Of a stretch of DNA of 64,000 nt, positions 34,047 to 45,546 are shown one piece after another. The notes beneath the pieces are model-generated. The model was not told the origin of the DNA. It was given only the letters and a program-made list of their open reading frames with translations, and made no database searches. The stretch lies in assembly GCF_033344935.1 (NCBI RefSeq), contig NZ_JAWPMM010000001.1:2156001-2220000 (forward strand), read 5' to 3'. This stretch comes from Reichenbachiella sp. GTDB lineage: Bacteria; Bacteroidota; Bacteroidia; Cytophagales; Cyclobacteriaceae. Within the stretch, counting starts at the first letter, position 1. Each line of letters opens with the position of its first letter. A program made the position numbers and the translations under genes.

Positions 34047-35042
34047 ATGAAGAAGCTATTATTGATTTGTATAGGTCTAATTGTTATTTCTACAAAAATT
34101 TGTGGTCAGTCTAAGTCTGACCGAATTGACACCACTAATTATTATAGTTTTCATATTAACTATTGGCTTAATATGCACCATTTTCTATGGACAGAAGCCT
34201 TTTTGAATGTCAAAGCTGACAGCTCCATCATAAATTTTGAATTTCCATTATCTGACCAGACTAAAGTTGACGGAGCTTTAGATTATTATAGGAAGGAACT
34301 AGTGGGAAAAGATCTGAGGTATAATGAGTATATGTCTGATTTCAAACGATGGATTACTAACCCCAATACAAGTCTGGATAATATTCCTAAGCAGTTTGCG
34401 TCACACATGGATGTGTTAATAGGATTTGATTCATACTATCAGAGGTACTTTTGGCCCAATCAGCGCAAAGAAGTATTAAAAACATTTTCAGAGAATATTG
34501 ATTTGATTCGAAAAACAGAAAATGAATTTGTAGATCGGATTACGAAGCTGACAAGACACTTTTGGCAGTTTGACCCTCCTCAGGTGAGAGTAGATCTCAG
34601 CTATTTTGGTAAGACTACAACTAGAAGGTTTGATACTCGTCCATACACTACCATATTTCCAACCCACGTAGTGATGAATGTAGTGGGTGAGAATGACATA
34701 AAAGGCAATTGGCTTGAATTACTCTATCATGAGTCTGCCCATGGCCTAATCCTGGGTAACTCATACTTTGTTGCTGGAACAATAAAAGACCTAATGGAAG
34801 CGGAAAATTTGAAAGGCCCAAGAAGCCTCGAACATGTATACTTGTTTTACTTTACTGGTCAGATCACAAAAGGCTTGCTTGAAAAACAAGGTATTGACTA
34901 CACTCAAACATACATGGAAAGAGGAGTGTATGAGGAGTATTTCCCATTGCTCGAAAAATATTTGGCTCCATATATCAATAGAAAAACGACATTATCTAAT
35001 TCAACGAGGGATTTTTTGAAAGAGTGGAAAAAGACTCAGTAG
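34047..35042 (+). CDS. Exported protein with an HExxH zinc-peptidase motif
   Basis: I do not recognise the family. The ATG at 34047 gives a 331-aa protein with a signal peptide (MKKLLLICIGLIVISTKICGQ). The mature part is mostly helical (NYWLNMHHFLWTEAFLN, DYYRKELVGKDLRYNEY) and contains LLYHESAHGLI, in which His228, Glu229 and His232 form an HExxH metal site; a conserved-looking Glu could follow in the helix EAENLKGPRSLEHVYLFY. The signature fits a periplasmic or secreted zinc metallopeptidase, but a third ligand cannot be fixed. An in-frame TTG at 34041 is less likely as start. It stands alone on its strand within the accessory stretch. Confidence 0.6.
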   Translation: MKKLLLICIGLIVISTKICGQSKSDRIDTTNYYSFHINYWLNMHHFLWTEAFLNVKADSSIINFEFPLSDQTKVDGALDYYRKELVGKDLRYNEYMSDFKRWITNPNTSLDNIPKQFASHMDVLIGFDSYYQRYFWPNQRKEVLKTFSENIDLIRKTENEFVDRITKLTRHFWQFDPPQVRVDLSYFGKTTTRRFDTRPYTTIFPTHVVMNVVGENDIKGNWLELLYHESAHGLILGNSYFVAGTIKDLMEAENLKGPRSLEHVYLFYFTGQITKGLLEKQGIDYTQTYMERGVYEEYFPLLEKYLAPYINRKTTLSNSTRDFLKEWKKTQ

Positions 35043-35412
35043 GTTGAAATGAAATCAATAAAACCAAAAAGGGTGCTGAAATCACGTAGACTTCCGCACC
35101 CTCTTCAATGTAACTGAACCTAAGCTCAACTACATTGCCAAACTACTGTCCAAAGCCCTTTAATGTTGCAGATCAACTTGCGCTAACCTGTCCGCTTAAT
35201 ACCTCTCCGAAATTCGATCTTATTCGACGTATCTCCTAAAACCTTCCCTTCTTTGAGATTGTCATTCGACTGACTTTTTTCCCTTATTTGGTAATTCTAA
35301 GGTAGAAACTAAAACATCTTTGTACAATAAATTGGCCTATCTCTTATCCTCAACTTTCCCACTTGATATACACAGGTTTTGCACAATGCCCGTTTTACTG
35401 GTACTGATTAAG
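35043..35412. other. Intergenic region between convergent genes, with a terminator-like hairpin
   Basis: The spacer between the HExxH gene and the convergent M16 peptidase gene. Near its start AGGGTGC (35070-35076) pairs with GCACCCT (35096-35102), with GAA/TTC as an inner pair; this is the probable 3'-end structure of the HExxH transcript, though no long T-run follows. The remaining 300 bp show no reading frame, repeat or RNA gene that I can support. Confidence 0.5.
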
Positions 35413-38256
35413 CTATTTGCTAGACATCATTACTTCACTTTTCTCATTTAATAAAATAGGTGTTCCAAATCCTAATTCACTGAGCCTATCCATTTGAGTT
35501 TTAGCATCGCCCACTACCAACCAAATCATTTGGTCTGACTTAAGATAATTGTCAGCTAAAGATTTGATTTCATCGAGAGTCATGTTTTCTACTATTTGAC
35601 CTTGTTGAAGTACGTAATCAGTCGACCAGCCATAGGTGCTGATGTTTTCGAGCATGCGGAGTTTGGCGCTGGCGGTTTCAAAGGCTCTGGCGTTACCCTT
35701 CACCATCGAACTTTTCGTCGTTAACAGATCTTCATTTGAAAATGATTCTCCGTAATTTTCTAGAATTTGTTTGATCACTTCTAAAGACTCAAGGGTGACG
35801 TTGCTACGTACACTGCAGTAGACTAGAAATGGTCCCTTGTTAAGTCCACCCTGGAATTCCGAATCTGCATGATAGGTATAACCTTTGGTTTCTCTCAACT
35901 GTTGCGTCAATCTCGATGCAAACCCCGAGGCACCCAAAAGATAGTTCATCACTTTCGCTGGGAAGTAGTCTTTATCTAAAGATGAAAGAGAAGGGTAGCC
36001 AAGTCTTAAATGCGATTGTTTGGCACCAGGAACGTCATAAAAGAATACTGTGCTCTTTTTCGGGGTATCAAGAGTAGGCAAATCAGGAATATTCACTGCT
36101 TTGGTCGGCCAGCTTACGACCATTGGCTGTAAGGCTGTTTGAACTGAAGATTGACTGATGTCGCCTACTACGTGCATGGTGGTGTTTGCAGATGATAAGA
36201 GTTGATAATAGGCCTTGAGATCATCCATGTTTAGGCTCTCAATGGATGCGGCTGTCCCGAATAAGTTGTTGGACAGAATGTGCCCTTCTCCATAAAATAA
36301 AGAGTCAAATTGGTTGTCAGCTATTTTGCCTGGTGAAGCTGCATCTTGTTGAATCCAACTGATTACTTCTTGTTTATATAAGGCCAATTCTTTTTCATCC
36401 CACCTGGGTGATACGATCACCTCCTCGACAAGTGCAATGGTTTGTTCGAAATTTTTGGCAAGTGTTGAACCTGAGATACGGATGCTTTCTTTTTGCGCAG
36501 AGATATCCAACGTAGCACCTAACAATTCAATTTCTTCTTCTAGCTCCTGAGGAGTTTTGTTTGCAGTACCTTTAGTAAGCAGCCCAGCGACCAAATTAGC
36601 TACACCCAGGTTGTCAGAAGTTTCAAGAGACTGTCCACCTTTGATGATGAGGTTAAAATCAACCACGGGTACCTCATTGTTTTTAATGCCGTACACTTGT
36701 AGCCCGTTGGTAAGCACTGTATTCCAAACGGTTGGAGGTGTGATCTTAGGAGTTTCACCATAAGGTGGTTCTATACTTCTATCAAATGTAGATGGTGTCT
36801 TTTCATAGGTCGCCTCAATAGAAGAATCAAAAGTTTCTTCGGCACCCTGGGAGATGGTTTCCTCCACCACCTCAGCTTTTTTGGAGTTTTTCAAAGCCAG
36901 ATCCAATTGACCTTTGGGAACGAAACTTGTCGCAACAAAAGGTTTGCCCTTGATGTATTTTTCATACACTCTTTGGACATCGGATTTTGTCACTTGCAGG
37001 GTTTGTTGCAGATCTCTGGAAATAAACCCTGGGTCATCGGCGAAAATGTTATACTGAGCCAGATAAAAACTCTTAGCAACTACACTTGAGATACTACCAT
37101 AAAAATCTGCTTCTTGTTGTGCCTTTATTCTTATTAAGTCTTGATCTGAAATTCCCTCTTTTCCGAATTTTTCAAAACCTTCGTTTATCGCAAGAAGCAC
37201 ATCATCCAAATCTATCTGATCAAAACCAGTGACATTTAGGTAAAGTTCTCCCGCCAGCTCTGCGTTGTAATTATACATCTTTGTATTGGAGGTGAGCTTT
37301 TTATCCTCCACTAAGACTTGATACAATGGGGCACTTTTCCCCTGAGATAGGTAATTGCTCAATACCTCTAATGCGTAACTATCAGGGTGGTATATTTCTA
37401 CCGTTGGCCAAATTAATGTGAGTTCAGGGAGGTTTGCGAAATTGTCCTCGTGGTAAACTTTGATCGTACTGTCCAGCGTGGCAGGTTGTGGGTTGATAGG
37501 TGAAATTGGGTCGCCAGATGGGATTTCGTTAAAGTATTTTTTCACCCAGGTTTTAGTCTGAGCCAAATCGAAGTCGCCAGCAATGACTAAGGTTACATTA
37601 TTAGGGGTGTACCATTTTGCATAGAACTCCTTGACATCGTCTAATGTGGCATTTTGAAGATCTTCCAATGAGCCGATTACTTGCCAATTATAGGGATGAC
37701 CCGACGGATATAGATTTTTATTAGCTACATAATAAGTATGACCATAAGGTTGGTTGTCCACGCGTTGGCGTTTTTCATTCTTTACTACTTGTTTTTCTTT
37801 GGCTAACACGGGTTCAGTGACCGTGTTGATAAACCAGCCGAGCTTGTCGGCTTCTGCCCAGATCATTTTTTCTAGTGCATTTTTTGGAACCGTTTGATAA
37901 TAGTTGGTGCGGTCTCGGTTGGTACTGCCATTGGCTCCAGAGCCACCTATTCTGGCACTCATTTGGTCTAACCCTCCCTTGCCAAGATTTTCCGATTCCA
38001 GAAATAGCAAATGCTCAAATAAGTGGGCAAATCCTGTTCTGCCTGTTTTTTCTCTTGCCGATCCTACATGGGCAGTTAGGGATACAGCTACAACAGGATC
38101 AGATTTATCTATATGAAATATGACGTTTAGCCCATTATCTAGCACAATTTTTTCATAATTTACATCCAGAGGTGGATTAGTGTCTTTCGCTTCTTCTTGG
38201 CACGAAATCAAGGATAGGAATAGAGCGAATGCGGTTGTTCTTTGTAGCATGTTCAT
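35413..38256 (-). CDS. M16-family zinc metallopeptidase, two-module lipoprotein
   Basis: A 947-aa pitrilysin/insulinase-type protease carrying both M16 halves in one chain. The N-terminus ends in the lipobox LISC (Cys19), so it is probably an outer-membrane or periplasmic lipoprotein. The inverted zinc motif HLFEH (78-82) carries the catalytic Glu81, and the distal Glu ligand lies in the EKQVVKNEKRQR region. The second half (from about residue 510) starts TVWNTVLTNGLQVYGIKNNEVP and lacks the zinc motif, as expected for the inactive partner half. It likely degrades peptides in the envelope. Confidence 0.92.
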   Translation of the reverse strand: MNMLQRTTAFALFLSLISCQEEAKDTNPPLDVNYEKIVLDNGLNVIFHIDKSDPVVAVSLTAHVGSAREKTGRTGFAHLFEHLLFLESENLGKGGLDQMSARIGGSGANGSTNRDRTNYYQTVPKNALEKMIWAEADKLGWFINTVTEPVLAKEKQVVKNEKRQRVDNQPYGHTYYVANKNLYPSGHPYNWQVIGSLEDLQNATLDDVKEFYAKWYTPNNVTLVIAGDFDLAQTKTWVKKYFNEIPSGDPISPINPQPATLDSTIKVYHEDNFANLPELTLIWPTVEIYHPDSYALEVLSNYLSQGKSAPLYQVLVEDKKLTSNTKMYNYNAELAGELYLNVTGFDQIDLDDVLLAINEGFEKFGKEGISDQDLIRIKAQQEADFYGSISSVVAKSFYLAQYNIFADDPGFISRDLQQTLQVTKSDVQRVYEKYIKGKPFVATSFVPKGQLDLALKNSKKAEVVEETISQGAEETFDSSIEATYEKTPSTFDRSIEPPYGETPKITPPTVWNTVLTNGLQVYGIKNNEVPVVDFNLIIKGGQSLETSDNLGVANLVAGLLTKGTANKTPQELEEEIELLGATLDISAQKESIRISGSTLAKNFEQTIALVEEVIVSPRWDEKELALYKQEVISWIQQDAASPGKIADNQFDSLFYGEGHILSNNLFGTAASIESLNMDDLKAYYQLLSSANTTMHVVGDISQSSVQTALQPMVVSWPTKAVNIPDLPTLDTPKKSTVFFYDVPGAKQSHLRLGYPSLSSLDKDYFPAKVMNYLLGASGFASRLTQQLRETKGYTYHADSEFQGGLNKGPFLVYCSVRSNVTLESLEVIKQILENYGESFSNEDLLTTKSSMVKGNARAFETASAKLRMLENISTYGWSTDYVLQQGQIVENMTLDEIKSLADNYLKSDQMIWLVVGDAKTQMDRLSELGFGTPILLNEKSEVMMSSK

Positions 38257-38338
38257 TTTTTGAGTTTAGATCATGGAATTTAATTTAATTTTTCGTCATG
38301 TTCTTCTTAATTATTAGGGTGGCAAAATATTTATAGGA

Positions 38339-39406
38339 ATGGATATTAAGGATTTAGGTTTTACAGACGAGATGAGGACCTTTGGATTAGAACAAGGATT
38401 GGAATCCTTTGAGATAGGGCGTGTGACTTCGGAGCATCGAGAGCGCTATGATGTAATAACAAGCAATGGACATTTTGATGCCGAACTGTTGGGTAATTTG
38501 AGATTTACTGCTGAGAGCAGAGAAGACTTTCCTTCTGTTGGGGATTGGGTGGCACTTTCTCCTTATGATGAGGACAAAGCCATAATCCATGGCATATACC
38601 CCAGATATTCCATGCTCGTCAGACAGGCAGTAGGCAAGAAGGGGGAGAAGCAGGTCATTGCTTCGAATATTGATGTCGGCCTAATTGTACAGTCGGTTAA
38701 TCGAGATTTCAACATCAATAGATTAGAGCGGTATCTTACCATTTGCTATTCAGCTGATATCCAGCCGGTGATTATTCTTAGTAAAATAGACTTGCTGGAA
38801 GCTGTTGAATTGAAATCAGTGCTGTCTGAAATTGGTAGCAGAATTAAAGACGTTTTAGTTGTACCAGTCAGTAATCAAATCGAAGGCGGCTATAAGCAAG
38901 TGTCTGATTTAATTGAGAGAGGAAAGACTTATTGTCTATTAGGTTCTTCCGGCGTAGGTAAGTCTACGCTTTTAAATCATTTGTACGGTCAAGAACAAAT
39001 GGATACAGGGGAGGTTAGTGAGAGCATAGATCGTGGTAAACATGTAACGACGCATCGAGAGCTTGTTGTATTAGAGAGTGGAGGGATATTGATTGATAAT
39101 CCTGGAATGCGTGAAGTTGGCATAGCTGATAGTACAGGAGGATTAGAAATGACATTTGATGAAGTTCTCGAATTATCCGAGGATTGTAAATACAAAGACT
39201 GTACTCATTTGCATGAAGAAGGGTGTGCCATACTTGAAGCATTAGAGAATGGCGAGTTGGATCAAGAATCCTACAACAACTACCAGAAGATGTATAAAGA
39301 AAAAATGCATTTTGAAACTAGTGCTGAAGATAAGAAGCGCAAAGACAAAGGATTTGGCAAGATGATGAAGCAAGTCAAAAAGGCACGCAAACAGAATAAG
39401 TATTAA
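38339..39406 (+). CDS. rsgA: Ribosome small-subunit-dependent GTPase A
   Basis: A circularly permuted GTPase that checks late 30S assembly, 355 aa. An OB-fold N-terminal domain (residues to about 105, VGDWVALSPYDE) is followed by the permuted G motifs: G4-like ILSKIDLLE, the P-loop GSSGVGKST, the G2/switch region RGKHVTTHRE and G3 DNPGMRE. The C-terminal zinc site is CKYKDCTHLHEEGC. It is divergent from the M16 gene and ends in a lysine-rich tail that would bind rRNA. Confidence 0.95.
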   Translation: MDIKDLGFTDEMRTFGLEQGLESFEIGRVTSEHRERYDVITSNGHFDAELLGNLRFTAESREDFPSVGDWVALSPYDEDKAIIHGIYPRYSMLVRQAVGKKGEKQVIASNIDVGLIVQSVNRDFNINRLERYLTICYSADIQPVIILSKIDLLEAVELKSVLSEIGSRIKDVLVVPVSNQIEGGYKQVSDLIERGKTYCLLGSSGVGKSTLLNHLYGQEQMDTGEVSESIDRGKHVTTHRELVVLESGGILIDNPGMREVGIADSTGGLEMTFDEVLELSEDCKYKDCTHLHEEGCAILEALENGELDQESYNNYQKMYKEKMHFETSAEDKKRKDKGFGKMMKQVKKARKQNKY

Positions 39407-39432
39407 GTTTATTCTAATCAATCTTCATCGTT

Positions 39433-39867
39433 ATGAGAAAGGTAGAAGTCAGTTTATTTATTAACGCCACACCAGAGAAAATCATTGATGCTTTTGTCAA
39501 CACTGAAAGACTCAAAGAATGGTGGCAGGTAGAACAAGCTTTGATAGTGCCTAAGCCTGGCGGACTATACACCTTGGTCTGGCAAATTTCCGATCAGGGT
39601 TTTGGATATGTTTCCTCTGGTCAGATTGTATCCTATGATCCAATGAGCGAGTTGATCATTGACAATTTTGTGTATTTGAATCCAACCAAAGATCTACTTG
39701 GTCCCATGAGTTTGACGGTTCGTGTAAGGTCAAAGGACAGTGGAAGTGAATTCTATCTCTGTCAGGATGGTTATCAGTCGGGGGCTGATTGGGATTGGTA
39801 TTATGAAGCGGTGAAACAGGCATGGCCTGACTTATTAAATTCGTTCAAATCCTATATAGAGTCCTAA
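39433..39867 (+). CDS. SRPBCC (AHSA1-like) domain protein
   Basis: A 144-aa single-domain START/Bet v1-type protein. It begins RKVEVSLFINATPEKIIDAFVNTERLKEWW, the typical strand-helix opening of the AHSA1/SRPBCC superfamily, and ends with the long C-terminal helix EAVKQAWPDLLNSFKSYIES. Such proteins bind hydrophobic ligands; the ligand here is unknown. It starts 26 bp after rsgA and is probably cotranscribed. A perfect 24-bp palindrome begins 7 bp after its stop. Confidence 0.8.
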   Translation: MRKVEVSLFINATPEKIIDAFVNTERLKEWWQVEQALIVPKPGGLYTLVWQISDQGFGYVSSGQIVSYDPMSELIIDNFVYLNPTKDLLGPMSLTVRVRSKDSGSEFYLCQDGYQSGADWDWYYEAVKQAWPDLLNSFKSYIES

Positions 39868-39874
39868 TGGTTGA

Positions 39875-39898
39875 ATTTATTATGCATGCATAATAAAT
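39875..39898. promoter_or_regulatory. Perfect 24-bp palindrome before the dienoyl-CoA reductase gene
   Basis: The half-site ATTTATTATGCA is followed directly by its exact complement, with GCATGC at the centre and no loop. It lies 74 bp before the reductase gene. The loopless form suits an operator for a dimeric repressor (for example TetR type) better than a terminator, and it lacks a T-run. Confidence 0.5.
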
Positions 39899-39956
39899 AG
39901 TTGCAATCTTTTCCTCAAGTCGATAATATCCATTAAAATTAAGGTTAGGCATTTAA

Positions 39957-41999
<2,043 letters not shown>

Positions 42000-42002
42000 C
42001 TT

Positions 42003-42671
42003 TTACTTTTCTTTAACGATATACTTCTGCTTAGAAACTTTCTTACTTAGTTTTTTGGCAAATTTTCCAATGGATTTCTCAACTTCTCGTGGGTCAATTC
42101 TCATGACGATGTCATCTGTCATTAACTGTTTATCGCTACTGATATGATAAATATCTGATTGAATTTCTATTCTGTCTGAAGAAACGGCATCGAAATAATT
42201 TCCATAAGCATAATCGCCCCATGAGTAACTCTGGCCTCCGGCAATCACGACGCCGCTACTATTGGCTGAAGTAAAGCCTGCACCAGTATACTGCGAACGC
42301 TGATTATAAGAGTAACCGTTTTCTTCTTCGATATCAACCAATCGCACTACAAGTACACCATCGGCGCTATGTTTGTCGCAAACTGCTCTAACTTCTTTTT
42401 TTGTAAGTCGTTCAGAACCAATCAATCTGGTTTTGTGACTACTCACCGTTGAAATTCCATGGTCACCTAGATCATATCCTAATTCATCTTCTAGCGTTAC
42501 TCGGTTTTCTTTAGTTCTCAGTAATACGATTACTAAGAGCTTATTGATTTTGACTTCAGTTTGCGGATCTTTTTTAACCACTTCAAACGATGGACTGATT
42601 GCCCAACTTGAATTGAATGTGAGTGTTAGGGCCAAAAGGCAGATTAGGATATGTTTTGTAGAAATCATCAT
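42003..42671 (-). CDS. Exported protein of unknown function
   Basis: A 222-aa protein with a signal peptide (ILICLLALTLTFNSSWA). The mature part resembles small envelope proteins that pair a phosphatase-like beta-alpha fold with oligomerising tails: INKLLVIVLLRTKENRVTLEDELGY, LTKKEVRAVCDKHSADGVLVVRLVDIEEE, then a Gly/Ser/Tyr-rich stretch (YNQRSQYTGAGF...YSWGDYAYGNYF) and a basic C-terminus. It is reminiscent of GNA1162/DUF4136-type proteins, but I cannot assign a family. It may be an outer-membrane-associated accessory protein. Confidence 0.55.
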   Translation of the reverse strand: MMISTKHILICLLALTLTFNSSWAISPSFEVVKKDPQTEVKINKLLVIVLLRTKENRVTLEDELGYDLGDHGISTVSSHKTRLIGSERLTKKEVRAVCDKHSADGVLVVRLVDIEEENGYSYNQRSQYTGAGFTSANSSGVVIAGGQSYSWGDYAYGNYFDAVSSDRIEIQSDIYHISSDKQLMTDDIVMRIDPREVEKSIGKFAKKLSKKVSKQKYIVKEK

Positions 42672-42846
42672 TGTTTTTCAAATAAGTCACAATATTAGTC
42701 AAAGGCTTCCATTCGAGTTAATTTAATTAATGAAAATGTCAATGTATTGTATTTGATATAGGGTCAAGAAAGTGTTTTGCTTCGAAAATTTTGAACCTTT
42801 TAGCGTGAATACGTATAACTTCGGGCAACTAAAGAGACATAGTCAT

Positions 42847-44097
42847 ATGAGAGAGATTTTCGCTGAAGTTCTTACCATAGGAGATGAAATATTGTATGGT
42901 CAAATATTGGACACTAATACCAAATGGATTAGCCGTGAATTAGATGATATTGGAATTAAGGTAAGGCGAAAAATTGCTATAGGAGATAAAAAACAAGAAA
43001 TACTGGATGCCTTAGATGAGTCATTGAAGAGGTCTGATATTGTTTTGATTACTGGCGGTTTGGGACCAACGAAGGACGATATTACTAAAAAAACTTTGGC
43101 TGAATACTTTGATATGGAGCTTGAGCTTGACCCAAGTGCTTTGGAAGATGTAGAAGATATTTTCAGTCGATTTGGGAAAGAAGTCACGGAAATCAATAGG
43201 CAGCAGGCCTTCTTGCCTGAAGGTTGTAAAAAAGTAAAAAATGAAAGGGGTACTGCTCCGGGTATGTGGTTTGAAAAAGGTAAAAAGGTAGTAGTGTCGA
43301 TGCCCGGTGTACCATTTGAAATGGAGGCTATGATGGCTAAAACCATTTTACCTAAACTTAAAAAACATTTCACGTTACCAGTAATTGTACACAAAGTCAT
43401 TAAGACCATTGGAATAGGAGAATCTTGGTTGGCTGAGGAAATAAGTGATTGGGAGGACAATCTTCCGGAGCATCTGGCATTGGCCTACTTGCCTGGTAAG
43501 AGTCAGGTACGTTTAAGATTGACTGGAGTAGGGGAAGATCGTGATATCCTGGAGGCTGAAATGGATCAGCAGATTGAAGCAGTCTTGCCGACTATTAAAT
43601 CATACGTGTATGGGTTTGGTGATATTCAGATAGAAGATGCTGTAGGAGAAATGCTCAAAACTCGAGCGCTTAAAATTGCGACAGCAGAAAGTTGTACAGG
43701 CGGATTTCTTGCTCATCGTTTGACATCCGTCCCAGGAAGTTCAGAATATTACTGGGGGTCTGTGGTTTCGTATCATAATGACATAAAAAAAGGAGCCTTG
43801 GAAGTGAGTGATAAGACCCTTGATACCTATGGAGCGGTAAGCGAAGAAACAGCTACTGAAATGGCAGTTGGGGTGCGAAAAAAGTTCAAAACAGATATAG
43901 GTATTTCAACCACAGGCATCGCCGGGCCAGATGGAGGTACAGAAGAAAAACCTGTAGGTACCGTTTGGATGGCAATATCCTTTGGAAAAAATGTGGTAAC
44001 GCGAAAAATTCAGTTACCCGGAACACGGATTCTCAATATAGAATATACGGCGATTCATGCCCTCAATTTCCTGCGTCAAACCCTTGATAAACAGTGA
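42847..44097 (+). CDS. cinA: CinA family protein (nicotinamide-nucleotide amidase / MoCF domain)
   Basis: A two-domain protein of 416 aa from the ATG at 42847 (MREIFAEVLTIGDEIL), which is where family members begin; an in-frame GTG at 42772 would add 25 unrelated residues. The N-terminal domain is molybdopterin-binding-like (ILITGGLGPTKDDITKKTLAEYF) with ADP-ribose/NMN pyrophosphatase-related activity in relatives. The C-terminal domain is the PncC-type NMN deamidase (ATAESCTGGFLAHRLTSVPGSS ... STTGIAGPDGGTEEKPVGTVW), which recycles NMN in NAD metabolism. It lies 62 bp before an E2 acyltransferase gene. Confidence 0.95.
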   Translation: MREIFAEVLTIGDEILYGQILDTNTKWISRELDDIGIKVRRKIAIGDKKQEILDALDESLKRSDIVLITGGLGPTKDDITKKTLAEYFDMELELDPSALEDVEDIFSRFGKEVTEINRQQAFLPEGCKKVKNERGTAPGMWFEKGKKVVVSMPGVPFEMEAMMAKTILPKLKKHFTLPVIVHKVIKTIGIGESWLAEEISDWEDNLPEHLALAYLPGKSQVRLRLTGVGEDRDILEAEMDQQIEAVLPTIKSYVYGFGDIQIEDAVGEMLKTRALKIATAESCTGGFLAHRLTSVPGSSEYYWGSVVSYHNDIKKGALEVSDKTLDTYGAVSEETATEMAVGVRKKFKTDIGISTTGIAGPDGGTEEKPVGTVWMAISFGKNVVTRKIQLPGTRILNIEYTAIHALNFLRQTLDKQ

Positions 44098-44159
44098 TTT
44101 TTAGCGTTAAATCAAGTAACTTAGCAGCTGATTAGACCCGAAAACTGTAATAAAACATT

Positions 44160-45476
44160 ATGGCCTTAGTAGAAATGGTAATGCCCAAGATGGGCGAAAG
44201 TATCATGGAAGGAACCATCCTTTCATGGCTTAAAAAAGTAGGAGATACGATCGAGCAAGATGAGTCTGTTTTGGAAGTAGCTACTGATAAAGTGGATACA
44301 GAAGTGCCTTCTACTCATGCTGGTGTATTGAAAGAAATATTAGCGAACGAAGGAGATGTTGTAGAAGTAGGCAAGCCGATAGCAGTAATTGCTACCGATG
44401 GTGCTGATGCTCCTGCTCCCGCCAAACCAGAAGCAGAAGTAGTGGAAAAAGCAGAGGCCTTGGTTGCCGAAGCGGTAGAGGCTCATTCTGCGAGTGCACC
44501 TGCTCCAGTTTTAGAAAAACCAACTTCAGGAAGATTCTATTCTCCTTTGGTTTTGAATATAGCCAGAGAAGAAGGTGTCCCGATGTCCGAATTGGAATCT
44601 TTGCCTGGTACGGGTAAGGAAGGAAGAGTAACCAAGAAGGATATTCTAGCTTTTGTCAAAACAAGAAAATCTAATGGAGCGCCTGCTCCAGTGGCAGCTC
44701 CAGCTGCTTCAAATGGCGCTGTCCCTACTAAGTCTGCCGCTCAACCAGTAGCAGTTTCATTTTCTGGTGAAGACGAAATTATCGAAATGGATCGCATGCG
44801 CAAGATGATTGCAGAACGCATGGTGGCTTCTAAGCAGACTTCACCTCACGTTACCTCATTTGTGGAAGCTGATGTGACCGACGTAGTAAAGTGGAGAGGA
44901 AAGCATAAGAAAGCTTTCATGGAACGAGAGGGGCAAGCACTCACTTTTACTCCAATATTCATTGAAGCAGTAGTAAACGCTATTAAGGACTATCCAATGA
45001 TCAATGTTCAAGTGGATGGTAATAAGATTATTAAAAAAGGATCGATCAATGTTGGAATGGCAGTAGCGTTACCCTCAGGTAATTTGATTGTGCCAGTCAT
45101 TAAGAATGCTGATCAACTAAGTTTGAAAGGTATCGCATTAAAAGTGAATGACCTGGCGAGAAGAGGGAGAGATAATAAGCTGACGCCAGACGATCTAAGT
45201 GGCGGTACTTATACGGTTTCGAACGTAGGATCCTTCGGTAATGTAATGGGAACACCGATTATCATGCAGCCGCAAGTGGGTATTCTGGCCTTGGGTGCAA
45301 TTGTGAAAAAGCCAAGCGTAATTGAAACTCCTCAAGGGGATTTGATTGGTATCAGACACAAAATGTTCTTGTCTCACTCTTATGACCACAGAGTAGTTGA
45401 TGGAGCTTTGGGAGGAATGTTTGTTCGACGGGTGGCTGACTATTTAGAAAAATTCGATCCTGAAAGAACGATATAA
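44160..45476 (+). CDS. Dihydrolipoamide acyltransferase (2-oxo acid dehydrogenase E2)
   Basis: A 438-aa E2 component. One lipoyl domain carries the lipoylated lysine in EVATDKVDTEV (about residue 42). An Ala/Pro-rich linker follows, then the peripheral-subunit-binding domain (PLVLNIAREEGVPMSELESLPGTGKEGRVTKKDIL, about 120-165), a second linker, and the trimeric catalytic domain (from about 200) with the active-site HRVVDG motif near residue 408. The substrate (branched-chain 2-oxo acids, 2-oxoglutarate or pyruvate) cannot be fixed because no E1 or E3 gene is nearby; the single lipoyl domain argues against pyruvate dehydrogenase. A perfect palindromic terminator follows. Confidence 0.92.
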   Translation: MALVEMVMPKMGESIMEGTILSWLKKVGDTIEQDESVLEVATDKVDTEVPSTHAGVLKEILANEGDVVEVGKPIAVIATDGADAPAPAKPEAEVVEKAEALVAEAVEAHSASAPAPVLEKPTSGRFYSPLVLNIAREEGVPMSELESLPGTGKEGRVTKKDILAFVKTRKSNGAPAPVAAPAASNGAVPTKSAAQPVAVSFSGEDEIIEMDRMRKMIAERMVASKQTSPHVTSFVEADVTDVVKWRGKHKKAFMEREGQALTFTPIFIEAVVNAIKDYPMINVQVDGNKIIKKGSINVGMAVALPSGNLIVPVIKNADQLSLKGIALKVNDLARRGRDNKLTPDDLSGGTYTVSNVGSFGNVMGTPIIMQPQVGILALGAIVKKPSVIETPQGDLIGIRHKMFLSHSYDHRVVDGALGGMFVRRVADYLEKFDPERTI

Positions 45477-45492
45477 ATAATATTTGAACATC

Positions 45493-45528
45493 AATAAAAA
45501 AGGCAATCAATTGATTGCCTTTTTTATT
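45493..45528. terminator. Bidirectional palindromic terminator
   Basis: AATAAAAAAGGCAATCAA followed directly by its exact reverse complement: a 36-bp perfect palindrome with A-run and T-run on both sides. It serves both the E2 gene and the convergent SiaC-like gene. Confidence 0.88.
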
Positions 45529-45546
45529 TCTTCGTTTTGATTTTAA

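Noticed and set aside
42900-43460. 186-codon minus-strand frame within cinA
   Set aside because: Ser/Ile/Leu-rich shadow of the cinA coding strand, without domain or promoter.
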